In this document: one piece after another, positions 9,737-20,114 of the stretch
How the letters are laid out: every line of letters starts with the position of its first letter
Position numbering within the stretch: position 1 is the first letter of the stretch
From: an endosymbiont of Galathealinum brachiosum
GTDB lineage: Bacteria; Pseudomonadota; Gammaproteobacteria; SZUA-229
Length of the DNA: 64,000 nucleotides
Direction: 5' to 3'
Assembly (NCBI GenBank): GCA_003349885.1
Contig: QFXC01000007.1
Location: forward strand, 643,125-707,124
Notes under the pieces: generated by a model
Database searches by the model: none
Told to the model about the DNA's origin: nothing
What the model saw: only the letters and a program-made list of their open reading frames with translations
Position numbers and translations under genes: made by a program

Positions 9737-10087
9737 TTACCGTTTAAATAAAACTATATTAATAACATCTTCTGCATTACTTCCGGGAGATATCTGAATT
9801 ACACCTGAAGGTACTCCAAGAGTCACGAACCAGTCCCTTAATTCTTCCACCCAGAGCTCACCTTCCTCCCCGCCTGGGTAACGTAATTCAATTTTTTGCT
9901 GAGGATCTGCCATCCATTTTTGCATTGCAGAAGACAACTCAGGCACTTCTAACAGAGCTTCACCGTGACGAGGGATATCCCACGTTTCTGCTCGCAGCTC
10001 TATATTAACATCCTGCGCGAAAACATTAATTGATATTAGCAAATTTATAATTAATATAAATATCTTAATTTGACACCTAAAAATCAC
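9737..10087 (-). CDS. Small periplasmic protein of unknown function
   Basis: A 116-residue protein with a signal peptide (basic start, Ile/Leu-rich core, NVFA-Q cleavage). The mature part is about 92 residues, acidic, with a Trp-rich middle (ETWDIPRHGEALLEVPEL, GELWVEELRDW) and no Cys. It overlaps the end of yhdP by 11 bp and precedes nit by 7 bp, so it is translationally coupled to a gene for an envelope lipid-transport protein. I do not recognise the family. The coupling suggests an envelope role, as inference only. Confidence 0.8.
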   Translation of the reverse strand: MIFRCQIKIFILIINLLISINVFAQDVNIELRAETWDIPRHGEALLEVPELSSAMQKWMADPQQKIELRYPGGEEGELWVEELRDWFVTLGVPSGVIQISPGSNAEDVINIVLFKR

Positions 10088-13000
10088 TGTCTTCTTCCTG
10101 CTCTGCGGCTGTTTCTGGCGCGCGAATCAACTCGACAACCGGTTCATCAATATTACCTTCAACAGAATACTGATATTCTGACAAACGATCAGTATTAAAA
10201 ATTTTCTGAAATAAATACACAAGACCTCCAGCCGCCGGACCAGCAACAACAGCCGTTCCCAGAGTAACACTAGCTCCCACGTGGGGCCTAACTGTGACAA
10301 TCTGTTTTATTGTGTTATTTGCCAGGCTTAACTGTCCTTTCATATGCATATCAGCAACTTTACTTTCTATCTCAAAATCATCTGTATAAATATAACTGTC
10401 TGAAAACGAGAAACTTCCTCTAACTTTATCGAACTTAAATCCATCTTTCATCTGGTTACCAAAATCCAGAGAAAATAATGTCTTAAAATTAAACAGACCT
10501 AGCAAGCGACCAGCACCGGCATCAAGCTGCTTTAATACTCCGTCATCCAGTTTAAGCGATCCATCGCCCTTTATTTTTTCCCAGTTAAAATTATAGGGTG
10601 TATCGTCCCACTGCCAGCGCAAATTAATATTTCCCGAAGTTTCATACAGATTATCCGAGATTTCCAGATTTTTAAATACCTTACCCAAATCGTTAACATT
10701 TATATAAATATCTAATTTGGTTGTACTGACATTATTTTTACCTGTAAACCAGCTGCCCTTTCCGGATACCATATGGTTAGCACCCGATAGCTCAAAGCCT
10801 TTTATTACTGCACCTAACTTGCTTTCCTGTACCTTTAATTCACTTTCTTCGTATATAGATTTTTTCCATATTAATTTTTTTGCATAAAAGTCGAACGAAG
10901 GTAAATCGCGAGGAGAAAAAGATTGCGAAGATATAACATCTGATGATAGTTTTTGTAAAGCTGACTTTTCAGATAAAGCTTCATTAACAACCGTTTTATC
11001 AGGGTCGCCCTCTGCCGATTTAAAAAACTTATTTAAGTCCAGATATTCCAGTTTGATATTAACCGGTTCATCTATATCATCCAGTCTGTTTATAACCGCA
11101 TCACCTTTAAGACTTTCCATGTCAGCAGATATCAATAATTTATCCTGAAACTGCTTTAACTTCAGTCTGTCACCATTATTTAAACTTAATTCATAATTAA
11201 TTTCAGACTTCGATACAACACCAATATCAACTATTATAGGTGAGGCAGCTTCAGATATTTTAGACAATGGCCCTGGCAAGCTACTAGTAACTCCATCTAA
11301 ATCGGAAGCCACGTTAACTTTCACCGCCATATTTTTCTTTGTCTTATCATTCGCTATATCAATACCAATGTTCCAGTCGGCACTGCCATCAAAATAGGCC
11401 TGGATACCAGGAAGAGGCACGAATAACGAAGAAGCTAAAATACTTCCATTCACACCTATATGATATGAAAGCCCTTCTGAAAATCTTTTGGTTTTAATAT
11501 CAATATCAAGTAACTGGTCTGGCAGATTACCAGTCATTTCAGCTGTCAAATCAGATGACTCTACTGTATTTCCTGCAAAACGAATTAAACCATTTATATT
11601 ATTTAATTTATAATTTTCCTGCACTAAATGTAATTTACCTTTTTCAATAGCCAATTTTCCACCGACTTCTGTATAGTAATCTCCATATAAAGGTAAAAAC
11701 AATTCAAGATCCAACTTACCTTTGCCTGCAAGCTGCATATTATCAATATAATCTGTTACATCTTCACGTAAACCACTTCCATTTACATACTTTTTGATGT
11801 CGGGCAAATCAACATTTACTCTAGCCTTCACATCCAGTGTCGGTGATATAAAATTATCGATATATACCGTTGTGCCTATTATTTTCGAATCAAACAAACG
11901 ACCTTTACTGGCATCTATAAACATTGTGTCATTTTCAAAACGTATGTTAGCCGATATATCATTAACTTCTGGCCAGTTTTTCAAATAGGTAAGATCGACA
12001 CCCGTAACATTAAAATCTGCAAGCGAGATGCCCTGATGTTCTCGAAATGGAGCATCATTCAAATAGCCATAAAATTGATAACCTCCATTAACAATATTCC
12101 CATCAAGCAAAGCGGCATCCAACCATGCTACTGCATTCTTACCCATAATGCCCGCAGGCAAATATTTATCAACAGCCTTTGCATCACCATTTTTAAATTG
12201 AGTAGTTAAATCAAGAAAAGCATTACCGTTATCAGGCATATTAAAATTAAGCCTTAATTCTGTCTCTATATGCGGTGTATTAATTATTAATGATTGCGTT
12301 GAAACTTCCCACAATTGATTTTGATGCGACAATTCAAGCGTGCCTTTTAAAACCTTTAAATCAATTGAATTTCTGAATAACTCATTGAATTTAATAACTG
12401 TATCGTTTGAATCCAGTGTCAGCCATGTTTTATTATCTAAATAATCAATTTTTCCCTGTAAATTCTCAATTTTAACTGGCTCTGCATCGGGCAAGGAAAA
12501 ACCAATTTGACTAAATTCTGTATTTATCTTTATTTTCTGCAGGTTATTAACGGGCAACTGCACATCAATATTCGTTAGATCACCAGATGGCTTGTATTTA
12601 TCTAGTAGATCAAGCCAGGTTATATTATATTCAGCGACACTATTAATCATACCTGCCAGATACACAAAACCATCGATACGTAAAAAATCTGCTCTTAATC
12701 TAATTTCCTGACTCTCATCATCCATTTCAAGCGTTGCAGCCGCTGGTTTTAAAAAAGTAATACCATCTCGATCTACAACAAGATTTCTAACGTCTAATTG
12801 CCAGTCATTATTTATCTTTTTCCAATGCATCAATGCATCCAGCTGATTGATATTCCAGGAATTAACTGACTCATCAAGATACAACACTGCCAGGTCTGAT
12901 ATATTCACCCGGCTATTTACTTCTGTTATTTCCTGCCCACTCCATTGAAGCCAGACTTCACCATGTAAATTTGCATTTGCTGTAACTTTTAATTCGCTCC

Positions 13001-13817
13001 AGTAGTCATCCAGCCACGATGCTGCATTAATACCTTCCAATGCAAGATACAAATTTCCATCTAAATTTCTGTAATCAAATAAATCACCTTCGGTATCAAC
13101 AATAAAATGAATATACTCACCATAGTTCAGTGGCAAATTCGCTTTCACCTCAAACGTATGAGAGTCACCTGCATTGATTAGCTGAAGATTAAAGCTCGTT
13201 AATGTTGTACTACGACTTTCATTTCTATCATCATAAATTCTAACCTGACTATTTAGAATTTTAAAATTCAGGTTATTTAAATTATTTTTTACAGTATCAC
13301 TTATCTCAATTTCGTTTTGAACATTTTCATGACTAGAAATATTCAGCGTTTTATCTATGTTTTCATCAATAACATAATTCTGTATTAATAATTGTGATTT
13401 TTTATTAATGCCTAACTGAACATTTAAACCGGTAAGCGTTATCTCTCCAATAACCGGCATCATATTTTTTATAGATTCTGCCCAGTCCAGGCTTAAGTCT
13501 ATTTCATCAAGGTGCAATAAATGATGTTTACCGGTTTTATCTGACACGTTGACATCAATAAGATTTAATCTTGGAACTAGCCAGTAAATTTCTGCATCAA
13601 GAAACCCTACTTCCAGAGTCATATCCATTTGTTCGGAAACAGCTTGTTGTATCGCAGCTGAATAATCTGGAATTGATTTTATAGCGACTCGAATCAACGT
13701 GAAACTGATAGCAAGAATAATAACAATTAACCCGACAATACTTAACAGCCAGTTTTTTAATCGCCTTAAGCTAATCTTTTTCTTTTTTCTTATTTTTTTT
13801 GATGAATGACCAGGCAT
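10077..13817 (-). CDS. yhdP: YhdP, AsmA-like envelope phospholipid transport protein
   Basis: A 1246-residue protein with one N-terminal membrane anchor (about 20-42, after a Lys/Arg-rich tail) and a very long beta-rich periplasmic body, matching YhdP (DUF3971 plus AsmA-type C-terminus). The C-terminal region with GDGSLKLDDGVLKQLDAGAG and FDKVRGSFSFSDSYIYTDDF is characteristic. In E. coli YhdP helps move phospholipid to the outer membrane together with TamB and YdbH. It sits 20 bp after rng, an order conserved in many gammaproteobacteria, and overlaps the next small gene. Confidence 0.93.
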   Translation of the reverse strand: MPGHSSKKIRKKKKISLRRLKNWLLSIVGLIVIILAISFTLIRVAIKSIPDYSAAIQQAVSEQMDMTLEVGFLDAEIYWLVPRLNLIDVNVSDKTGKHHLLHLDEIDLSLDWAESIKNMMPVIGEITLTGLNVQLGINKKSQLLIQNYVIDENIDKTLNISSHENVQNEIEISDTVKNNLNNLNFKILNSQVRIYDDRNESRSTTLTSFNLQLINAGDSHTFEVKANLPLNYGEYIHFIVDTEGDLFDYRNLDGNLYLALEGINAASWLDDYWSELKVTANANLHGEVWLQWSGQEITEVNSRVNISDLAVLYLDESVNSWNINQLDALMHWKKINNDWQLDVRNLVVDRDGITFLKPAAATLEMDDESQEIRLRADFLRIDGFVYLAGMINSVAEYNITWLDLLDKYKPSGDLTNIDVQLPVNNLQKIKINTEFSQIGFSLPDAEPVKIENLQGKIDYLDNKTWLTLDSNDTVIKFNELFRNSIDLKVLKGTLELSHQNQLWEVSTQSLIINTPHIETELRLNFNMPDNGNAFLDLTTQFKNGDAKAVDKYLPAGIMGKNAVAWLDAALLDGNIVNGGYQFYGYLNDAPFREHQGISLADFNVTGVDLTYLKNWPEVNDISANIRFENDTMFIDASKGRLFDSKIIGTTVYIDNFISPTLDVKARVNVDLPDIKKYVNGSGLREDVTDYIDNMQLAGKGKLDLELFLPLYGDYYTEVGGKLAIEKGKLHLVQENYKLNNINGLIRFAGNTVESSDLTAEMTGNLPDQLLDIDIKTKRFSEGLSYHIGVNGSILASSLFVPLPGIQAYFDGSADWNIGIDIANDKTKKNMAVKVNVASDLDGVTSSLPGPLSKISEAASPIIVDIGVVSKSEINYELSLNNGDRLKLKQFQDKLLISADMESLKGDAVINRLDDIDEPVNIKLEYLDLNKFFKSAEGDPDKTVVNEALSEKSALQKLSSDVISSQSFSPRDLPSFDFYAKKLIWKKSIYEESELKVQESKLGAVIKGFELSGANHMVSGKGSWFTGKNNVSTTKLDIYINVNDLGKVFKNLEISDNLYETSGNINLRWQWDDTPYNFNWEKIKGDGSLKLDDGVLKQLDAGAGRLLGLFNFKTLFSLDFGNQMKDGFKFDKVRGSFSFSDSYIYTDDFEIESKVADMHMKGQLSLANNTIKQIVTVRPHVGASVTLGTAVVAGPAAGGLVYLFQKIFNTDRLSEYQYSVEGNIDEPVVELIRAPETAAEQEEDSDF

Positions 13818-13837
13818 TTAAAACTCATTAAATCTAA

Positions 13838-15289
13838 TCACATAATAACCACATCAAACTGCTCTTGAGTATAAAGCGACTCAACCTGCAATTTAATGGG
13901 AACACCAATAAAATCTTCTAACTCCGCCAGACTGTTAGATTCCTCATCAACCAGTAAGTCTATAACTTCCTGGGCAGCTAATACCAACAACTGTTTTGCA
14001 TCAAACTGGCGTGCCTCTCGTAATATTTCTCTAAACACTTCATAACATGCAGTCTCTGCGCTTTTAATATATCCCTTACCTTCACAGGTTGGGCAGGTTT
14101 CACATAAAACATGCTCAAGACTTTCACGCGTTCGTTTTCTGGTCATTTCAACAAGCCCTAGCGATGAAACCTCACAAACCTGTGTCCGTGCATGATCTTT
14201 ATCTAGTGCTTTTTCCAGCGCCCGTAATACCTGAGCACGGTGGTCTTCCTCTACCATATCAATAAAATCAATTATAATTATGCCACCCAGATTTCTCAGA
14301 CGTAATTGTCTGGCTATGGCCTGCGCTGCTTCAAGATTTGTTTTGAAAATTGTTTCTTCTAAATTCCTATGACCAACAAAAGCACCTGTATTTACATCAA
14401 TAGTCGTCATAGCTTCAGTTTGATCAATAATTAAATAACCTCCTGACTTTAGATGTGTTTTTCTACCCAGTCCTTTTTGTATTTCATCTTCAACACCGTA
14501 CAGATCAAAAATAGGTCGTTCGCCCGGATAATGCTCAATTTTACTGTGTGCTTCTATCATTAATTTTTCAGCAAAATGCTGCATCTTACGACTGGTTTCA
14601 CGAGAGTCTACACGAATCCTTTCCAGGTCATCATCTATCATATCTCGTAAAACACGCATAGGCAGAGACAGATCTTCATGAATAACATTACCGGCTTTTT
14701 CTGCCCGTGACTTTTCACTTATTGATCCCCACAGCTTATTCAGGAACAAGATATCCTGCACCATCGATTCAGGCGTTGCGGTTTCTGCTGCTGTTCGTAT
14801 GATATAACCCGATTCGCCTAACAGATCTTTCTGATCTAACAACATAGTTTTCAGGCGTTCTCGTTCAGACTCATCTTCAATTCTTGAAGATACTCCCACA
14901 TTAGTCGAGTTAGGCATAAACACGAGATATCTTGATGGTATTGTAATATGCGCTGTTAACCTTGCGCCTTTAGTACCCATCGGATCTTTTATAACCTGAA
15001 CCAGTACATCCTGACCTTCAGATAATAAATGTGAAATTGTGGGCTTATTAGCATTATCACCATGAGGCGCAATATCTGATACATGTAAAAAAGCAGCTCG
15101 ATCCATGCCTACTTCTACAAATGCCGCTTCCATGCCGGGTAAAACCCGACATACCCGGCCTTTATAAATATTTCCAACAAGCCCTTTATTTCGGCTACGC
15201 TCAATATAAACTTCCTGCAAAACCCCATTCTCAAGAATAGCGACTCGCGTCTCCTGCGGTGTTACATTGATTAAGATTTCTTTACTCAT
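13838..15289 (-). CDS. rng: Ribonuclease G
   Basis: RNase G is an RNase E-type endonuclease that matures the 5' end of 16S rRNA and decays some mRNAs. The 483-residue length fits RNase G, not the longer RNase E. An N-terminal S1-like domain (GNIYKGRVCRVLPGMEAAFVEVG) is followed by the catalytic core with IIIIDFIDM, whose Asp residues bind the metal, and the zinc-link Cys pair in CETCPTC. Start ATG 15289 gives the usual N-terminus (MSKEILINVTPQETRVA). Genes on either side are maf (77 bp) and yhdP (20 bp). Confidence 0.97.
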   Translation of the reverse strand: MSKEILINVTPQETRVAILENGVLQEVYIERSRNKGLVGNIYKGRVCRVLPGMEAAFVEVGMDRAAFLHVSDIAPHGDNANKPTISHLLSEGQDVLVQVIKDPMGTKGARLTAHITIPSRYLVFMPNSTNVGVSSRIEDESERERLKTMLLDQKDLLGESGYIIRTAAETATPESMVQDILFLNKLWGSISEKSRAEKAGNVIHEDLSLPMRVLRDMIDDDLERIRVDSRETSRKMQHFAEKLMIEAHSKIEHYPGERPIFDLYGVEDEIQKGLGRKTHLKSGGYLIIDQTEAMTTIDVNTGAFVGHRNLEETIFKTNLEAAQAIARQLRLRNLGGIIIIDFIDMVEEDHRAQVLRALEKALDKDHARTQVCEVSSLGLVEMTRKRTRESLEHVLCETCPTCEGKGYIKSAETACYEVFREILREARQFDAKQLLVLAAQEVIDLLVDEESNSLAELEDFIGVPIKLQVESLYTQEQFDVVIM

Positions 15290-15366
15290 GTATGCTTCAA
15301 TTCCATTAAATTATAATTACCTGACCAGCAGGTACCAGTGCCTTAAATAATAGACACTTACATCTC

Positions 15367-15963
15367 TTATTTTAAATTTTTTATACCCACTCGTTTTAAT
15401 AACTCTACCGTTTCATATAGTGGTAGCCCCATGATACCGGAATAACTACCTTTTATATTTTTTATAAACTGTGCCGCAATACCCTGTATCCCGTAACCAC
15501 CTGCCTTATCTACCGGTTCGCCCGTTTCCCAGTATGCTTCTGCCTGTTGATCATCTATTTGTGCAAATTCTACTTCACTAGCACTTATTACACAGTGCTC
15601 TGTTTCACCATTACAGATAGCCACTGCCGTCATCACCTGATGATTTTTTCCCGACAACATTTGCAACATATTCAACGCATCCTGTCGATTTTTGGGTTTA
15701 CCTAATATTTGGTGATCAAAAAGAACGATAGTATCTGAACCCAGTGCAGGCATTAAAGGAGACGTTTTATAACCTGAGCGCGCTTTTTCCAGCGCCAGCC
15801 GTGTTACAAATTGCTCGGCTGTTTCTCCCGGTACATACGATTCATCAATATCAACAGGAAGCACATTATAGCTGACCTGAATTTGATCCAGGAGTTCACG
15901 CCTTCTTGGAGAAGAAGATGCCAGTGTTATCTGTGGTTTATCTGAAACACCTGTATTTGTCAT
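15367..15963 (-). CDS. maf: Maf-family nucleoside triphosphate pyrophosphatase
   Basis: A house-cleaning pyrophosphatase that removes non-canonical or excess dTTP/UTP-type nucleotides. The 198 residues contain the Maf signature ASSSPRRRELL near the N-terminus, ALGSDTIV, and DKAGGYGIQG, which are the phosphate- and metal-binding segments. Its place next to rng matches E. coli yhdE-rng, which favours the dTTP/UTP (YhdE) subtype. The first eight residues before ITLASSS are variable. Confidence 0.95.
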   Translation of the reverse strand: MTNTGVSDKPQITLASSSPRRRELLDQIQVSYNVLPVDIDESYVPGETAEQFVTRLALEKARSGYKTSPLMPALGSDTIVLFDHQILGKPKNRQDALNMLQMLSGKNHQVMTAVAICNGETEHCVISASEVEFAQIDDQQAEAYWETGEPVDKAGGYGIQGIAAQFIKNIKGSYSGIMGLPLYETVELLKRVGIKNLK

Positions 15964-16009
15964 TTAGTCTATTTAAGGTCTTATATTAAATTATTAAACC
16001 TGATCTCAC

Positions 16010-16480
16010 TTAAGCTCGGTGATATGGGTGATTACGCAATACAGACCAGGCACGGTATAACTGCTCAGCTAATATGACACGTACCAGAGGATGGGGAAAG
16101 GTCAAAGATGATAATGACCATTTTTCGTTTGCTAGAGAACGACACTCATCAGACAGGCCTTCAGGGCCACCAACTAATAAACAGATATCCTGACCACTGT
16201 GCATCCAGCCATCCATTCGCTCAGCCAACTGCTCAGTGCTATGTGATTTGCCTCTTACATCTAACACCACTACATGGGCCGATTTGGGGATAGCCGCTTT
16301 AAGACGTCTCCCTTCTTCTTCTACAATGCGTTTTATATCTGCGTTTTTACCCCGTTTCCCGGGACTAATTTCTTTCAGTTCCAGCTTTGCTTCTGCGGGC
16401 ATTCGGTGGGCATACTCTTTATAACCCTGCTCAACCCAGGCAGGCATTTTCTGGCCTACGGCTAATAAAAGTATGCGCAT
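16010..16480 (-). CDS. rlmH: 23S rRNA pseudouridine-1915 N3-methyltransferase RlmH
   Basis: RlmH methylates pseudouridine 1915 in helix 69 of 23S rRNA on the assembled ribosome. The 156-residue length is standard for this SPOUT enzyme. The SAM-binding knot shows as [32 protein letters not shown] and the C-terminal [20 protein letters not shown] and NHPYHRA. It lies 7 bp after rsfS; nadD-rsfS-rlmH is a common gammaproteobacterial operon. Confidence 0.97.
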   Translation of the reverse strand: MRILLLAVGQKMPAWVEQGYKEYAHRMPAEAKLELKEISPGKRGKNADIKRIVEEEGRRLKAAIPKSAHVVVLDVRGKSHSTEQLAERMDGWMHSGQDICLLVGGPEGLSDECRSLANEKWSLSSLTFPHPLVRVILAEQLYRAWSVLRNHPYHRA

Positions 16481-16487
16481 CGATTAT

Positions 16488-16859
16488 TTAATTAGACTCA
16501 GCCGAAGTCTCATCAGAGTCATTAAAACTCCAGAGTTTTTCCAGATCATAAAACTGACGGACATGAGGCTGCATAACATGAACAACAATATCACCCAGAT
16601 CGACCAGCACCCATTCGCCCTGATCTTCACCCTCAACGCCCAATGCTTTACTGCCCTGTTTTTTAACTTCAACCGCCACATTGGATGCAATGGACTTTAC
16701 ATGGCGGCTCGATGTGCCACTTGCAATAATTAACAGGTCTGTAACGCTGGTTTTTCCCTTTACATCCAGTTCAACGACATCAACCGCTTTCAGGTCTTCA
16801 AGAGCGGTTAAGATAAGTTTTCTTAAATCTTCAATAGATAATTTTGCTTTATTCGGCAT
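16488..16859 (-). CDS. rsfS: Ribosome silencing factor RsfS
   Basis: RsfS binds ribosomal protein L14 and blocks 30S-50S joining in slow growth. The DUF143 core is clear: [21 protein letters not shown] followed by SRHVKSIA, then [13 protein letters not shown] and FYDLEKLW. I give the ATG at 16859 (about 123 residues), which overlaps nadD by 11 bp. A TTG at 16871, with AGAG six bases upstream, would add four residues and is also possible. The C-terminal tail after LEKLW is short and acidic. Confidence 0.93.
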   Translation of the reverse strand: MPNKAKLSIEDLRKLILTALEDLKAVDVVELDVKGKTSVTDLLIIASGTSSRHVKSIASNVAVEVKKQGSKALGVEGEDQGEWVLVDLGDIVVHVMQPHVRQFYDLEKLWSFNDSDETSAESN

Positions 16860-17478
16860 AGGCTTGTTCAAGTTTTTCTCTAACAGTTTCGGGTAACAGG
16901 TATTGCGTGCTCCGCCCTGCGGACAGGTAGCTACGTATCTGACTGGCTGAAATATCCAGCTGAGTTACGGATTGTAACAGAATTTGGCCTGCAGGTCTCT
17001 GCAACAGGCGCTGCGGATCGTCAGTTAAAACAGACGAAATGGGATCTTGCATCGCAAATTCAGCCATTTCTACTTCAGGACGCGTTGTTACAATAATATG
17101 GCTTAACTCAAGTAAAGAGTTCCAGCGATGCCATTGCTGTAATCCATTGAATGCATCCATACCCATCATCAGGCAAAGTGCATCTTCTGGAAAGTCGTCT
17201 TTAAGACTTTGCAGGGTATCAACCATATAAGATGGGCCGTCACGCTGAAGCTCTCTGCCATCCAGAACAAACCCCGGCGTATCAGATATTGCCAGCTCAA
17301 CCAACTCCGACCTTTGTAGATCACTCAGTTTTGGAGTTTCTCTATGGGGCGGTATGCGATTAGGGGTAAAACGAACTTCAGAAAGGCCCACCTGCTGCAT
17401 GATATCGAGTGCCGGGCGCAGGTGACCATAGTGAATTGGGTCGAATGTTCCTCCAAGTATGCCGATTAGTTTATTCAT
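16849..17478 (-). CDS. nadD: Nicotinate-mononucleotide adenylyltransferase NadD
   Basis: NadD adenylylates nicotinate mononucleotide to deamido-NAD, the penultimate step of NAD synthesis. The N-terminal [19 protein letters not shown] carries the nucleotidyltransferase T/HxGH motif, and [10 protein letters not shown] is the late SxxxIR motif. The 209 residues are normal. Its end overlaps rsfS. The upstream region contains GGGGACAG inverted repeats. Confidence 0.97.
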   Translation of the reverse strand: MNKLIGILGGTFDPIHYGHLRPALDIMQQVGLSEVRFTPNRIPPHRETPKLSDLQRSELVELAISDTPGFVLDGRELQRDGPSYMVDTLQSLKDDFPEDALCLMMGMDAFNGLQQWHRWNSLLELSHIIVTTRPEVEMAEFAMQDPISSVLTDDPQRLLQRPAGQILLQSVTQLDISASQIRSYLSAGRSTQYLLPETVREKLEQAYAE

Positions 17479-17515
17479 AATATTTTATTAAGGCCTGCAC
17501 TTGAACATCTACGTC

Positions 17516-17629
17516 GGGGACAGGATGCCGCTTTTTGGCACCCTGTCCCCTTAACCCATACCACCGAAAACTGACAGTGTAGATAGCCGACTCCGTAAAA
17601 CTCTTGATGGCATCAATAAGGGGACAGGG
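17516..17629. repeat. REP-like palindromic repeats (GGGGACAG core)
   Basis: GGGGACAGG (17516-17524) pairs with CCTGTCCCC (17542-17550), with an inner TGCC/GGCA extension and a T5 loop. A further TAAGGGGACAGGG (17617-17629) is a perfect 13-bp inverted copy of CCCTGTCCCCTTA (17541-17553). The arrangement resembles the REP palindromes mobilised by RAYT (Y1 tyrosine) transposases. No transposase gene is in the window. It lies in the 249-bp nadD-proA gap. Confidence 0.6.
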
Positions 17630-17727
17630 CGCAAAAACCGTGACCTTTCCCCGATGAAGATAAACCTAAACAGTGCACACCCTCACCATACAGCTCAATT
17701 GAACGAGGCCAGTGACAAACTGTTCCA

Positions 17728-18975
17728 TCACTCACGAATCTGACCATCACCCAGCACGATATATTTCAATGAAGTCAGGCCCTCAAGACCAACCGGCCCA
17801 CGTGCATGTAACTTATCAGTACTAATACCAATTTCTGCACCCAGACCATATTCAAAACCATCAGCAAATCGAGTGGATGCATTAACCATTACCGAGCTGG
17901 AATCCACTTCTCTTAAGAATCGGCGTGCTAATGTGTAATCCTCAGAAACAATGGTATCGGTATGATGTGAGCCATGTTTATTGATATGTACCATGGCCTG
18001 ATCTATATCAGAGACAACTTTAATCGACAAAATAGCCGCAAGGTATTCCGTATCCCAGTCTTCTTCTGTCACTTTTTCACAATCAATTATTTTTGCGGTT
18101 AACTCACACCCTCTTAACTCAACCCCTTTTTCAGAATAACGCTTTGCGAGCTCAGGCAAACACGCCGCAGCGATTGATTCATGCACCAGAAGTGTTTCCA
18201 TTGCATTACACACGCCATATCGATGTGTTTTGGAATTAAAAGCAATATCACTGGCTTTTCTCAAATCTGCATGTGCATCAATATAAACATGGCAAATACC
18301 ATCAAGATGCTTGATGACAGGCACTGTTGCCTCTTTGCTAATGCGCTCAATCAGACTTTTACCACCACGAGGTATAATCACATCGACTGTTTCACTTGAG
18401 GTAATTAGCTCACCTACAGCCGCTCGATCTGTTGTTTCCACAACTTGCACAGCATCGGCGGGCAAACCCGTTTCGGTTAACCCCTGCTGAATACATTTGG
18501 CAACCGCTTTATTGGAGTTAATCGCCTCGGAACCACCACGTAAAATAGTGGCATTACCTGATTTCAAACAAAGCCCGGCAGCATCGGCCGTAACATTAGG
18601 GCGTGATTCATAAATAATACCGATAACACCTAAAGGTACGCGCATCTTACCAATCTGAATTCCCGACGGGCGATAAGCCATATCTGTTATTTCGCCAACA
18701 GGATCCTGCAATGCAGCTATTTGCCTTAAACCCTCAGACATACCAGAGATACGCTCATCATTTAACTCCAGTCGATCCAGCATCGCTGCATCCAGACCAT
18801 TATCTTTACCCGCCTGTAAATCTTTCTGATTTTCCAGTTTTAAAGTTTCAGCCGCGTTATCAATTGCATTAGCGATAGCCACTAATGCCTGATTTTTAAC
18901 TGATGACTCGGCACGGGACATTTCAGTTGCCGCAGCACGGGCGTTCTGACCTAATTGTTGCATGTATTCTTTCAT
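17728..18975 (-). CDS. proA: Gamma-glutamyl phosphate reductase ProA
   Basis: ProA reduces gamma-glutamyl phosphate to glutamate semialdehyde with NADPH, the second step of proline synthesis. The 415-residue aldehyde-dehydrogenase fold shows [20 protein letters not shown], the LRGGSEAI segment, IPRGGKSLI and the catalytic Cys in [17 protein letters not shown] 18975 starts [12 protein letters not shown]; a second in-frame Met at codon 5 is possible. proB is not adjacent. Placement of proA before nadD is shared with many Pseudomonas-like genomes. Confidence 0.97.
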   Translation of the reverse strand: MKEYMQQLGQNARAAATEMSRAESSVKNQALVAIANAIDNAAETLKLENQKDLQAGKDNGLDAAMLDRLELNDERISGMSEGLRQIAALQDPVGEITDMAYRPSGIQIGKMRVPLGVIGIIYESRPNVTADAAGLCLKSGNATILRGGSEAINSNKAVAKCIQQGLTETGLPADAVQVVETTDRAAVGELITSSETVDVIIPRGGKSLIERISKEATVPVIKHLDGICHVYIDAHADLRKASDIAFNSKTHRYGVCNAMETLLVHESIAAACLPELAKRYSEKGVELRGCELTAKIIDCEKVTEEDWDTEYLAAILSIKVVSDIDQAMVHINKHGSHHTDTIVSEDYTLARRFLREVDSSSVMVNASTRFADGFEYGLGAEIGISTDKLHARGPVGLEGLTSLKYIVLGDGQIRE

Positions 18976-19020
18976 AGATTTTCAGGGATAATTAAGCAAA
19001 GGGGTATTTTTACATATTAC

Positions 19021-19196
19021 AAAGATAGTCGTAAACCTTAAGTCGTAAGTCTTAAGGCTTTTGAGCTGTTTTTTTGTGATGTTGCGGGACATTTATTCAC
19101 CATACACCATGGCTTTACTACAACAGAAGCATCTCTATCACTCAGTATAATGACGTTTTTTCTTTTAACTTATGACTTACGACTTATAACTATCTC
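19021..19196. repeat. Small MITE-like element with imperfect terminal inverted repeats
   Basis: The left end (AAAGATAGTCGTAA at 19021) contains an internal palindrome, CCTTAAG at 19036-19042 and CTTAAGG at 19051-19057. The right end near 19174-19194 carries an inverted, diverged copy (GACTTACGACTTAT then AACTATCT). The 176-bp unit fills the proA/downstream-gene gap and carries no ORF. A third end-like copy is at 2265-2281 beside aspS. It is non-autonomous if mobile. Confidence 0.5.
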
Positions 19197-19197
19197 T

Positions 19198-19959
19198 TCA
19201 AGGCTTCAGGTTTGTTGGTACATTGAAATACTCAAAGTTTCCATTTTGAATTTGCAGCACTTTCACGCTGCGTTTCTGACTGGCAGACAAACGAATTTCT
19301 TTTATTAAACGGTCACCTGAATATATGTATATGAGCTCTACGCCTTTGTAATCTGCGTTATTAGAATAGTTATACACCCAAAGCTCATAACTATGCCTTG
19401 TGTCTACCTTATCAAGCGTAATGGTTTCCGGCCCATAACCTTCAAGTTCATCAATATCCAGTCTGGCACGGTTTTCTGCACTCTTCATATTACGATATGA
19501 AATATGAAAATCCGGACCTTTTAAATGCAAATCTAAATCTTCTGGCTCATCAGCCCATTGCAACACAAAACGTGTTTTCCCTGGTGGTAAAACGGGACTT
19601 AAAACCAGTCGCCGATTTAATACTGTTCCCGCCTCAACAACTAACTCAGTTGCCAGCGTAATATAACCCGACTTACCCGCAGTTAATAACATTCGAGCAT
19701 CCATTTGCGACGCAAAGGGCTGCATTGGTAACCGAATATAACCCAGTGCATCTGTTTTATATTCCAGAGCACCCAGCTTTACATTTACATCTACCAGAGG
19801 TTTACAGTTAATAGCATCTTTGAGAGACAGAATAAGCACATCGTCAAGCTCAGCAAAACCGTCAATATTACTTCTTTCTTTTAAATTCCAACACGCATGC
19901 GATGAGAGAGCAAAGAATAAAGAACAAAAAAAGAAAACAGACTGAAAAATTTTTAGCAT
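19198..19959 (-). CDS. Secreted DUF2135/YfaP-like protein
   Basis: A 253-residue protein with a signal peptide ending near SSHA-C. If the Cys after SSHA is lipidated it is not a strong lipobox, so I call it secreted. The N-terminal half is beta-rich (carboxypeptidase-regulatory-like: DALGYIRLPMQPF). The C-terminal half has RFVLQWADEPEDLDLHLKGP and YGPETITLD, which resemble the DUF2135 (YfaP) domain where DLDLHV and GPE are hallmark segments. The function of that family is poorly known. It starts the minus-strand stretch downstream of the DUF1631 gene. Confidence 0.7.
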   Translation of the reverse strand: MLKIFQSVFFFCSLFFALSSHACWNLKERSNIDGFAELDDVLILSLKDAINCKPLVDVNVKLGALEYKTDALGYIRLPMQPFASQMDARMLLTAGKSGYITLATELVVEAGTVLNRRLVLSPVLPPGKTRFVLQWADEPEDLDLHLKGPDFHISYRNMKSAENRARLDIDELEGYGPETITLDKVDTRHSYELWVYNYSNNADYKGVELIYIYSGDRLIKEIRLSASQKRSVKVLQIQNGNFEYFNVPTNLKP

Positions 19960-20114
19960 AAAAACTTATCCAAAGCAGTGTTTTTAGTCGAAGCAGATTC
20001 TGCTCTTACAGCTCTACCCCTGTTTGATACAAATAGATTTAAAACTAGACATAATAATGAACTAAAAGTTTTTGATAATTGAAAACAAAACACCCGCAAT
20101 GAAAATTAAAAAAA

